Assembly: GCA_013306675.1 (NCBI GenBank)
Contig: JABLUY010000035.1
Location: 122,764 to 186,763, forward strand
Length of the DNA: 64,000 bases
Source of the DNA: Thraustochytrium sp. TN22
Taxonomy: Eukaryota > Sar > Bigyra > Thraustochytrida > Thraustochytriidae
Direction of reading: 5' to 3'
Below the pieces are notes generated by a model. The model was not told the origin of the DNA and ran no database searches. It worked only from the letters and a program-made list of their open reading frames with translations. The translations under genes and the position numbers were made by a program. Shown in pieces: positions 51,001 to 58,000 of this stretch (position 1 is the first letter of the stretch; every line of letters begins with the position of its first letter).

Positions 51001-52591
51001 TGATCTCCTTGAGTGCCGGGTTCTGGTTCAGGTTGAGGCGGCCCACGCGGAGGTCGCGCGGCGAAATCTGGCGCAGCTTCGGGCAATACTGCACCGAGAC
51101 GGCCAGCGCGCCATCCAGGAGGCCGGCGGGCAAGGTCGTGAGGTCGTCCATGTTGGAGATGGTGAAGGTGCCGCTCACGTGCGCGCAGGCGAGCCAGGGC
51201 GCGGCGCCCGTGACCTTGTTCATGGTGAGGTTGCTCAGCTTCCAGAGCGGGTCCGCGTCGGCGGGGGGCTTGGGCAGCGTGCAGTTCTCGATGCGGACGT
51301 CCTTGCGAGAGCGCAGGCAGGGCGGGAGCGCCGGGAGCTGGATGCCGTCCAGCACGAGCTGCTTGCGCAGGCGCAGGCCGCGCACCTCGGGGGGCCCGTG
51401 CTCGGCCTCGAGAAGTGCGAGGCGCTCGCGCCGCGCCCGCACCAGGCGCTTGTGCTTGCGCCGCCGGCGCCGCTGTCGCTGCTCGCGCGCCACCTTGGCC
51501 AAGACGCGCTCCCGGGATCGGCTGCCGTCAAAGGCGCCGATGATCTGCTGGCGCTCCGCAAAGGTGCGGAAGCCGGCCTCGCTCAGCGGCAGGTGCGTCA
51601 GCGCGCTGCACTGCGTCAGCGTCGTCCACCCGTTCTCCTCGAAGATCGGCAGCCGGTCCTCCATGCCGATGGCGCGCAGCACCTGCCGGATCATGGCGCG
51701 GTCCTCGTCCTCATCGGCCGGCGTGTCCTCCTCGTCGCTCAGGTCCTCGGGCGCGAACTCCTCCGAGGTGTCGCGCTCCTCGTTCTGTGCGTGCCGCGCC
51801 GCGCGCGCCTTGGCCAGCAGGGCGCGCATGCGCTCGCGCTCGCCAAAGGACATCAGACCCACGGTCCTGAGCTCCTCGTGCGTCACCTCGCCACTGAGCG
51901 CCGCCTCCACCAGGCCATTCGCGCTAAAGGCCGCCACGAGGTCGCCGAAACCGCCCTGCTCCAGCGCGCGCGTCAGCTCCGCGACCGGGTCCGTCTTGCC
52001 CGAGTCCTCGTCCGTGTCGTAGTCCACGCCCAGGTCCAGCTTGGGCGCCGCGGCCAGGAGGGCATCCCGCACACGGTTCACGGCCTTCCAGTCTGCGCTG
52101 TCGATGCGCGCGGCCCAATCCTCGATGTACTCGCGTGTCTTCGCGTCCACGATCTCCTTCTTCTTGGCCTTTTCCTGCCGCCGCTCGCGCCGCTCGCGCG
52201 CGCGCTGCTCGCGCGCCGCTCGTCGCGCGCGCCGCCGCGCGCTGCGCGAGCTCGTCGTGCTGCCGCTGCCGTTGCTGCTCGACGCCTCGCTCTCCGACTC
52301 GCTCTCCTCCGACACCGGCGCGCCGTCCGAGTCCGAGTCCGTATCGTCGAAGAGCAGCGCCATCTCCTCCGCCTCGTCCTCGGCCGCCTGCTCGCGTCGC
52401 GCCCGGTTGCGGCCCTCCTCGTCCGAGTCCGGCGGCACCACCACCTGCTCGCCGTCGCCGGGGCCGAGGCCGGCCTCCACCAGGCTCGCGGCCAGCGCCG
52501 CGGCCAGCATATCCTCATCGCTCTGCCCGTCCTGCTGCTGCCGCAGCGCGCGCAGCAGGTACCCGCCGCCGTCGCTGTCCTCGTCGCTCAT
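42083..52591 (-). CDS. Giant multi-domain protein: UIM, 14 SAM-like repeats, LRR-like blocks, NEL-like E3 ligase C-terminus
   Basis: Intronless frame of 3,502 residues. Order: acidic N-terminus with a ubiquitin-interacting motif (residues 24-41, SDEDMLAAALAASLVEAG); about 14 SAM-like repeats of roughly 65 residues starting near 203, 301, 713, 805, 986, 1068, 1173, 1258, 1341, 1466, 1604, 1676, 1783 and 1861, with a recurring ATHxDLRxxG core; two blocks of LRR-like strands with Cys-Asn/Cys-Pro caps (about 400-664 and 2024-2831, such as LTVEYCNKLERV); a charged linker; and a C-terminal domain (about 3240-3502) whose CMDKPIWALNQM (Cys3292) and GRRIMRLGAVHEAAALSIA segments resemble the bacterial NEL E3 ligases. 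NEL enzymes transfer ubiquitin through a Cys-x-Asp cysteine. If the resemblance holds, this is a eukaryotic ubiquitin ligase. The function is inferred. Long frames on the opposite strand are codon-bias shadows. Confidence 0.9.
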   Translation of the reverse strand: MSDEDSDGGGYLLRALRQQQDGQSDEDMLAAALAASLVEAGLGPGDGEQVVVPPDSDEEGRNRARREQAAEDEAEEMALLFDDTDSDSDGAPVSEESESESEASSSNGSGSTTSSRSARRRARRAAREQRARERRERRQEKAKKKEIVDAKTREYIEDWAARIDSADWKAVNRVRDALLAAAPKLDLGVDYDTDEDSGKTDPVAELTRALEQGGFGDLVAAFSANGLVEAALSGEVTHEELRTVGLMSFGERERMRALLAKARAARHAQNEERDTSEEFAPEDLSDEEDTPADEDEDRAMIRQVLRAIGMEDRLPIFEENGWTTLTQCSALTHLPLSEAGFRTFAERQQIIGAFDGSRSRERVLAKVAREQRQRRRRRKHKRLVRARRERLALLEAEHGPPEVRGLRLRKQLVLDGIQLPALPPCLRSRKDVRIENCTLPKPPADADPLWKLSNLTMNKVTGAAPWLACAHVSGTFTISNMDDLTTLPAGLLDGALAVSVQYCPKLRQISPRDLRVGRLNLNQNPALKEITPGALTVFGTMMVEYCNKVERAAGGSVSAQELRVNYCEEIKAICEGPLAVTEALFVSNCRNMDVLTEDTMYLNPLPAMNLSVEIYYVYAMDALAGTIEVASSDRVSISIQNARLNRGLAVSGEVFEVRSLRVNYCTPTDWFALEDFGERTTDMSAFSVHDSDTPSEKSEDEATTAEAGSEQEAIRKALDTLNASFIEPSIRQAGFTSIANMSNVTHAQLSNWGVSTFMQRDEIITHFRDMYRAMRSSTNDADADAAADGGAEPDADRGRPEDGAAAVVSILLDAGMSVYVDLFRRLPECATVEMCRRLTNQDLRRLGVWNLVDRRAILAAFAAAPRHRAAARASPASSESDVSSLAPSEAPRASTRTTTGPSQQRRRRHRQRQRGDSGDGSSSGASSHSGSNASPPAQWGGGLRARALRAAQRNLRSRSRGSSRSGGSESDGSGSSSEGGFEHQEMVRRVLDTLGLGEHYDAIMGAGFDNPAKCRNASHSDLKSLGMYQKAQRKACIKALREIGCGRVPAELKSELSSHRRSRDAERLREVLLEIDAEGLSFALAQSGIRSVRDAAMHLSHGRMRDFGILRFEQRQRILTALHEAFTLEIVDKVERSGDADKVAGSLRLAREAAEAARHAAEEAQRALEASPIYMALAGAGQTKAYAALSSNGMCSTAKLKALTHDDLRRCGIVAYADRHDIIEAFQEADLPEDLVEEGSDKTAEGAEGAEAEPDDRSIIAQIFVELGADPQTLFRNGIVTLRALDELKVDELRAKAGIRRRTTLKALKNRVRKHLRESGQAGPGETEDSGAEDGSEEGAIRAALLAAGLERFERILFAARFTTARSCHNATHAQLRACGFNDYQFRLRLMEVLQNVPSPENQGRRSRVPEARDTQRQRRRRRHGRSRASSSQSSGSRDGNDADANVRRRAGVVQSAVVINLADGPRALREVLDVVEATRYHNAIVQAGFASVEAARTMSRMDLRSCGVLDWGTREAIMEALRRAQLLPGAQQDAAAVSSDSSVSSGFEDDEAQADIGESSAEEAEETREAGVPSSEAQEEEGELEDAVAAAAGTRRPPYGSRRHVRQVLARAGMEHFADAVLARVARSRRKPLHAAARLSHASLLALGVDSFADRATLMGALWEARARTASARVQRMLRENGLQAYWPSLESEGLVTLRQLRALSQQGERRPFARSGMTMAEQVTCLALFAHAEQASDEASSASDYEHLSDVAEADANGGSGDMGNSAGIDPTSLSGEMRALFDAFCAAGEAPLFTRFTDNGYRTVLQARRVTDSDLQACGIELPAQRQRILAELGRIPLETAGGSGNLGEREARRDEAMVRYFLRDFLDGYSDAEEYYDADTVLSSGLRTMQACRDATHTDLRRIGVPLFSMRGRFIDAAQSFDTRDFVSDDSTDDDLGDDENAIAAREARRAGRAERRAQRDERIAVRKEQQRKSRRRHKREQWRAHLQRGEARREKRETLRVKQETARTEAAFDSVRNVRVGSLFMDRCDAVQGFENIEVFEKMYLSGLRSKFSLDGVRFTIRESQDEEGNEDWEQVSVVSISSCNEVLQLWSQKDQVAKVPGMLTVEYCNKLERVAAGDLVCTSDTRFTNCPALKTIARNLEVTGTPQNGTTLSITNMSAMEKLVEEDVVVGERLSVTVRYCDVLEAIEFKGAPTLAFLEVEDCNALRKLGPPYTVTGVVSLMRLANLETCAVSSLESTLALEDLPKLTAFDLPEDGFDQLTTLSIQRCSNLFRESVELAEHLSVRFRALTTLTLSGFEDLVAIPDALPPNLKHLKVQRCTNLRELPAEALGRSEGKLHLNVSDCPALRSIPSTAHLASLTAQHCTSLRIVPRGLRVGRVLKRLKNGYFVVDPEANGDVDLTGCTALEHFGMSEVLGTLTLAGAGLRELHPVRVLGDLKASAMPNLLTVHGGTLVGQIKSAARGIVTGGKVNFRRCPLLKEVNLDRVLHDLHLSHCSVLEKLGADRLEIGIPDPGLHFFEQNNRVPDGSLHLQHCTSLQVMPSEIICYEGIDMHYCMALESLGHAQVTVGYPALMKRPDAMTNVFFRVVGSSSLKALPRKTTVFGQLVLGMADECESIGALDVAGDAILHNCLKLKKISRDVRASRFIINECPELETLPTKWSPAPMALPTGGERRSSRKGGLASAVASRLGRPPLLRSRSSIEARIQDQYMVALSESKSASAQAAAEAAGEEPEEEPDAEEPDESDEAPMRFEDLEDSRSAGARAGAVSLYVIDCVKFNSVPSGLDVNGSLGLLGCGDLKELPEDLRVSAQLNLTGCVMLDDLPEGIVQRVIDHAKAVTEATALREERATARSVLEANADSCAKRGKMARLAIQEIRRKARSEARKARKAAEAAAMEASDGGLEDASVLLPALPEEAEVEEAAASAGEPTGEAGMPGPPSPPARRGSSASSNARRVLGRFARHWRMPRPSVTSVVSAASASSSASWRPEMDAMYLAPAEIEEVEHLQTQLALAEEEEERLRDEAAKVDVPDVVWTPQHAITLATTAISQESECIKRWRKDSGFPPNVDFRWSSDFADESLRERVTNLIATIEHHEGRSDYQGNNGGSDDDSDYDSDDSFNDLDDAVRFWSVTAGWVDKKGNPTSPEARAILEARDGVKAEGAEAGPGAEEVSGGAAADGGAAAASSSASDRRRSARSSTSSSSSRRGRDGKRKVRPLLDLNKCVAPGEVRGVRMFLNKLRDAQEFRKKAMRRNLGERIMVILRLLADEEEAREELILRMVDSVDACMDKPIWALNQMHVLKEIVGARGDRDKLREVGRRIMRLGAVHEAAALSIAKRGGYRGVDDVCVYLRFEIDLRVPLNLPVSSRGMVYMNYTDLSTSEVFDVCRKIRAISEEDFEAWLAEWPEWQRQNRLDYSRATTYESLPTNHKRISLSRTNLYGDAIEDPVEIDGATFSFSELMRFWVPHGIDPYRTERSIEDFKQRLIRCDPAIQPPDE

Positions 52592-53826
52592 GGTCCCCGC
52601 CTCGCCCGAGGCGCCTCCTCAGCTCCGCCGCGCTGCGCCCGGTTGCGCGTCGCTGCGCGTTGCTGCGTGTTGCTGCGCCTCTCGCGCCCGGGTCCTCCTC
52701 GCGTAGCTCGTCCTCCTCGTCCAGTAGGTCGCGGGCGGCGGCGTACACGCGTAGGCGCGTGCCGCTCTCGATCCCTCGCCCGCGCGGGGAGGGGGGGGGG
52801 CCGCGCCGCCGCGCCGCGCCGCGCTGCGCCGCGCCGCACCGCGCCGCGCCGTGCCGGCCGCTCGCGGGCCTGCCGACCGCCTCGCGCGCCGCGCCGCGCG
52901 CCGCCGCCTTGCCGCCGCGCGCGCGCAGCCGAGCGCGAACGGGTCTGCTTTGCTTGGTTTGAATGAATGGCCAATTCGAAATTCGAAAATGGCACGTGCA
53001 CGCGCGCTGGCTGGCCGCGCCGCGCCGCGCCGGGCCGCGCCACGCCGCGCGCGTCTCGCCGCCGCCGCGCCGCGCAGGCCGCGCCGAGGGGCGGGGCCGC
53101 TCGCCGCCGCTCCGCGCTCGCCTGCGTCTGCCCGCGCGCGCGCGCGCTTCTGCGGCCGCGCGCGGGGGCGGGGCCGCGGCCTCGACCCTCGCTCTCGACG
53201 CGGACGCTGTGCGCACCCCCCTGCCCGCTCTCCCGCGCCGGCGCAACCAGGCACGCCGCGGCGAGGGCCCCGCTCGGGGGGTCAGGCCAGGACTCCCCGG
53301 TGTGCGTTCCGCGGGCGTGCCGCAAACGTTCCTGCCCGAGGGGAGCGCGGCCGCGGCGCCACAAGCAGGGCTTGTGCGCTAACTAAAAGGATGCTCAGGC
53401 TCGAAGTCGGCCTCTCTCAGGCTACTACGCTTCAAGTTACGTGCACGTCACGGTGCAGGCCTGCAGCAGGCGAGGTCGCATCATCAAGCTCGAGGCTCTT
53501 CCCCAGACACCTCTCGGGATCTCGTGCATTTTTTCCTGCCTGCGTTGGCAACTGGTAGTCGCGGAGGCGCGCGTCTTCTTCGACGAGACTTCAAGGTCCG
53601 CGTCGTACGTGGGCATGCACTGCAGGGGTGACGGCTCCGCCTTGCAGCACGTGCAGCTGCGTGCCCGAGTCGCAACCTGAAAGGTCGACACCGCTTGGTC
53701 CGCGAAGTTGTCGCTCGGCTTGCGGTCCGAGGCCGAGGCCGGGTCAACGTTTATCCAAAAAGTCGCGGCGCGGCGGCGTCAGCGGCTAGACCTGAACAAT
53801 CCCGCTCGGCGCGCGGCGCGGGCGCA
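52592..53826. other. Intergenic region, divergent promoters
   Basis: About 1.2 kb between the giant gene (minus) and the hydrolase gene (plus). It is very GC-rich with gccgcgccgc repeats, then a more mixed segment from 53380 onward. No gene is supported. Confidence 0.5.
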
Positions 53827-54987
53827 ATGGAGGCGGTGGCGGCGTGCGGGCCGGGCGGGCCGTGGGTCGCCGCGGCGGTCGCCGGCTTCGCGGCGTGCAC
53901 GGTGCTGGTGTGGCTGCATGGGCTCTTCGAGCGCGCGGTCTTCGGCGCCGGCATGCTGGCGGGCCAGACCGAGGCCTCGGCCCGCGGCCACTTCGTCAAC
54001 ACGGCGCGCGGCCGCGTGCATTATGTCTTTCTGGACAAACACGCCGCGACGCCGGCGGAGACGCCGCCCGCGCCGAGACCTGGCACCGTGTACGGCGCCT
54101 TTGGGACTCCGCTGCTGGCGGACCACGAGGCACAGCAGCGGCGGCAAGAGCAGCGCCGCGCGGGCGAGCTGCTGCGGCCCGGCGCGGTGCACGGCGAGCT
54201 CGTGGTGATCGTGCACGGGTTCGCCGGGTCGAGCGACCCGTTCGTGAACGAGGCGCGCTCCGGGTACGCATCCTTTTTGAACGCGCACGACTTTGCGGTC
54301 CTGGTGCCGGACCTGTACGGCCACGGCCACTCGGACGGCCCGGACACGTCGTACAGTAGCGAGCTCTTCGCTGAGCAGCTCGCCGAGCTCTGCCTGGTGT
54401 TCGGCATCAACAAGCCGTTCGACCTGGTGGGCTTCTCCATGGGCGGCTCGGTGGCGCTCATCTTCGCGCACCGCTACCCGCACCTGGTGAAGCGCCTCGT
54501 GCTGCAGGCGCCGCACATCGTTGAGGCGCCGCTGCGGCCCAGCCTGCAGGTGGCGCTGCGAATACCCTTTTTCCGCGAGGTGCTCGCGCGGTTCATCATC
54601 GCGCGCATTGGGGAGAATCGCGGCAACGCGGCGGCTGTGCGCGCCAGCTACCGCCTCTTGTGCACAAACTTGCGCGGCGGCGGCCGCTGGTCCAGTCCGG
54701 GCCGCGGCGGCTCCACCAAGGAGATGCTGCGCGCCGTCGCCGAGGGCGACTGCATCCCGGTCTTCCTGCTCTGGGGCGAGCGGGACACAACCGTTGGTAT
54801 TTCGCAGTCGCGCAAGGCGCTCAGCATCGCGCCGCGCAGCCACCTCGTTACGCACGCCTCCGCGGGCCACATGTGCTTTGCGGACGGCGACGCCGACATC
54901 CGCGAATTCTTCCGCACCAGCCTGCTCTCCTTCTTGCGCACTCCGGCGCCCTTTGGCGCGGACCGCACGCCCGAGGGCAGCTACTGA
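53827..54987 (+). CDS. Membrane-anchored alpha/beta hydrolase
   Basis: A 386-residue serine hydrolase of the alpha/beta-hydrolase fold with an N-terminal transmembrane anchor (about residues 12-32, AAAVAGFAACTVLVWLHG). The nucleophile elbow is GFSMGG with Ser204, the acid is Asp320 in WGERDTT and the base is His348 in HASAGHM, so the triad is complete. The oxyanion region HGFAGSSDP precedes the elbow. It is likely an esterase, lipase or epoxide-hydrolase-like enzyme facing the cytosol or ER lumen. The substrate is unknown. It lies head to head with the giant gene and tail to tail with the LRR/IQ gene. Confidence 0.88.
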   Translation: MEAVAACGPGGPWVAAAVAGFAACTVLVWLHGLFERAVFGAGMLAGQTEASARGHFVNTARGRVHYVFLDKHAATPAETPPAPRPGTVYGAFGTPLLADHEAQQRRQEQRRAGELLRPGAVHGELVVIVHGFAGSSDPFVNEARSGYASFLNAHDFAVLVPDLYGHGHSDGPDTSYSSELFAEQLAELCLVFGINKPFDLVGFSMGGSVALIFAHRYPHLVKRLVLQAPHIVEAPLRPSLQVALRIPFFREVLARFIIARIGENRGNAAAVRASYRLLCTNLRGGGRWSSPGRGGSTKEMLRAVAEGDCIPVFLLWGERDTTVGISQSRKALSIAPRSHLVTHASAGHMCFADGDADIREFFRTSLLSFLRTPAPFGADRTPEGSY

Positions 54988-55090
54988 TCACTTTTCATGG
55001 TACCCCAGGCAACTTTCCAGCAAATTTGACAATTCCCATTCACGACCACCACTGCAGGAGCGTTTACTTTTTATGCACTCTCTACGAGCT

Positions 55091-58000
55091 TCAAGGTGCA
55101 TGACTACGCGCCAAGCCTCGCAGACCCTTGGAGTGCTCGATGCGAGCGCGCCGCTTGCGCTCCTCCGCGTCGCGGCAGGCCTTTGCTTTGGTCTCCTGCA
55201 GCTGCTGAAACAGCCGGTACACCATGGCGTCCTCGCGACGCTCCTCGCACACGACCTCCTTGGCGTGCGCTATGCTTTTGGCGCGCTGCGCGGCCTCCTC
55301 GCGGGCCTCGTTTACGTGTTGCGCCGCAACCTCGGCGCGACGAAAGACCAGCGACCGATGCTGCCGCCGCCGCTCCTGCTTGTCTAGCTGCAGGACGGCG
55401 CGCGAGAAATCGCCACTAGCCGCGAGGAACCCTTTGGCCTCCACACGACGATCGCGCTCCCGCTGCACCTGCTGCCGCAAGGCGGCCTGTCGCTCCTCCT
55501 CTCGGTCCGCGGCCTCGAGTTTGGCGATCCCAAAGGCGGCCTCACGAGCGTCCACCAGGGCCTGGGGCTTACGGTCCACAACCCAACGCCCGCGCAGCGC
55601 TGGTCGCTGCGCGGCGCCCCCGCCTGCCCCTCGCGAGGGCAGTGGTGGCCTGGTGGCCACCTCATTCGGCTCCACGATGTCCTCGTACACGCGAAGCCTC
55701 TCGAGCTCTAGCTCGTAGTCGTCGATGCCACCGTCGGTGGACGGCTCCACGGGGAGCTCAGGCTCCACCTCGCACTGTGACAACTTCGCCGCGGGGCGTG
55801 GACTCTTTCTCTTGCGGGCGGAGCGAACGAAGGCGGTCTTGGCGCGGGCTTCGGTGGTGCCAGCCACGCGAAGGTGCGACTTGAGCCAAGCGCGCTCGAT
55901 CCGCACCATCTCGGACATGTGCGGGGTCTCGGCCGCTGGACCGCCGGCATTCGACGGCGATCCCGGTGCACGCTGCGCCTTGAGCATCGACTCGAGCGTG
56001 TGTCGTCCCCCAGGCAGGTCCTCCGTGGACGGCGCGAGGACGTCCCCGTCAGCGATCGCCAGCACGGGCGTCTTGGCGAGCTGCGTGAGGCGCTTCTGCA
56101 GCTGGCGCGCGCTGGCGTGGCCCGTGTCGCGCCAGGCCGACGTGCTCTCGGGGCGCACGGCGCCGCGCGGGCTGGAGATCTCGCGCGCCACGCTGCGTCG
56201 TCCAGCGCCTTTTCGGTTGAAGGCGTCAAAGGCGGCCAGCTGCTCGGCGAGCTGCGCGGCCACGCGCTTGTCCTCCTCGGCCTGCCTGCGCTCTTCAATG
56301 TCACCGTCGCTGGGGCCTGCCTTGTCCGGGAGCGAGCCCTTGGCGGCGCTCTCGGCACGCGTCGCCTCGGTCTCGGCCTCGTCCGCGTCCTTGTCGGCGG
56401 CCTGACCCTGGTCGGCTGCGGCCGCCTCTTCTTGGGCCACGAGGCGCCGGCGACGCCGGCCCTGCAGCGTACTCGCGCGGTGGGCGTACTCCGAGGAGGT
56501 GACGGCGGCCTTGGCGCGCCGCGCCTCCTCGTCCATGAAGTCGTACTGCTGAATCGAGCTTCGCACGATGCTCGCAAACGTGGACGGGATGCAGCCCCAG
56601 GCGCCAGGCGGCTCCTGGGCCGCCAGGACGTGGCGGCCCCTGTCCGCGTAGGCTTCCCGGAGCATGTGCTCCGCCACCAAAAAGAGGGTCTCGCGCGTGC
56701 GCGCCTGCCACGTGCGCGCGAAGCAGACCGCGGCGCGAGCGCGTGCCTCCGCGTAGCTCTGGTACTTGAGGCGGACGAGCACGATGCCTGTGCGCACGAG
56801 GCCGGCCTGGGCCTCGCCGCCGTCTGCCTCGGCAGACCTGCTCGGGCTTGCGGCTTTCGGTCCGCCATTGCCGCCGCCGGCGCTCTCCGCGAGGCGCTGC
56901 GCCATCGAGATCTTCTCAAAGTACTTGCCTGTGTCCGAGGCGGCATCCCTGGGAACGACAAGCTCCCCCGAGGTGAGGATGGCGCCCCGAGTGATGATGC
57001 GGCACAGGTCCGCGTTCGCGGTGGTGGCGTTGCGCTGCGTCGCCTCCAGCAGACCGGGCTTGACCTCGAGCCAGTCCGGGATGCCCACGCGCAGGAGCGC
57101 TGGCGTCGTCGCATCGGCGGTGCCGATGCTCGACTCCTCGACGAAGTCGTCCTCCGCGTGCACGACCCCATGTCGCAGGTATGCTCGGTGGCTCGGCGGT
57201 GGTCGAATCCAGTAGGCCGCGCTCTCGCCGTCCCACGAGGTAATGTCCTCCGGGCGCTCCGCGAGCACCTCCGACGCCAGCGCACTTGGCGAAGACCGCG
57301 TCGACAGCAGACGCAGCGCGTTCGAGTAGCTAAAGGTGCAGTCGCTCGCCAGCGAGGTCTCCTGCGCCGCAAAGGCCGAGCTCGCGTCGCGCAGGAGCTT
57401 GCGCCCCTTGAGCCGCCGCACGACGCGAAGCACGGACTCCTCCATGTACAGGCAGGGCGACCGATTCGCCTGCACCGTCGGCTCCTCGCGGCGCTCGCCG
57501 ATGGCGTCCCCGTCCCCGCCGAGCCCAAAGCTCTTCCCGCTGCTGTCGATGGAAGTCTCCAGCCCCAGCGTCGAGTGGCCGCGCGCATCGTTCGGAAGCA
57601 GGAAGAACGCAGACCGAAAGGTCATGGCCTCGAGCCGCCGCAGGTACAGCGCGAGCGCCTCCACGAACGCGAGGCGCGCCCTCAGCGGCGCTGAGCGCCA
57701 TGCGCGCTGGATGCAGACCGCCGCACGGCGCTCCACCTGCCTGCGGTGCACGCGGTGCTCCATGCGAACCGCGTGTGCGCGCCAGACCCGCTGAACGGTG
57801 CGTGCCCCGGCCTCGTACAGCACGGTGGGGGCGGCCAGGACCTCGAGCAGGGCGCCGTGGCCTCCGTGCGCCGAGGAAATAACAGGCCTCGCGCCAAGCC
57901 GCAGGCGCTTCGCCAGGTCCGGGCGCAGCATGAGCGCCCGGAGGGCCTGCACGGTCCTCGCCAACACGTTCGGATCGGCTGCGATGCCTCGGACCTCGAA

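Noticed and set aside
48647-52966. 1,439-residue open frame on the plus strand opposite the giant gene
   Set aside because: Arg/Leu/Ala/His-rich with no domains; it is the codon-bias shadow of the minus-strand gene, which has clear repeats and domains.
53441-53680. 79-residue plus-strand frame upstream of the hydrolase gene
   Set aside because: Short, no domain; likely chance.
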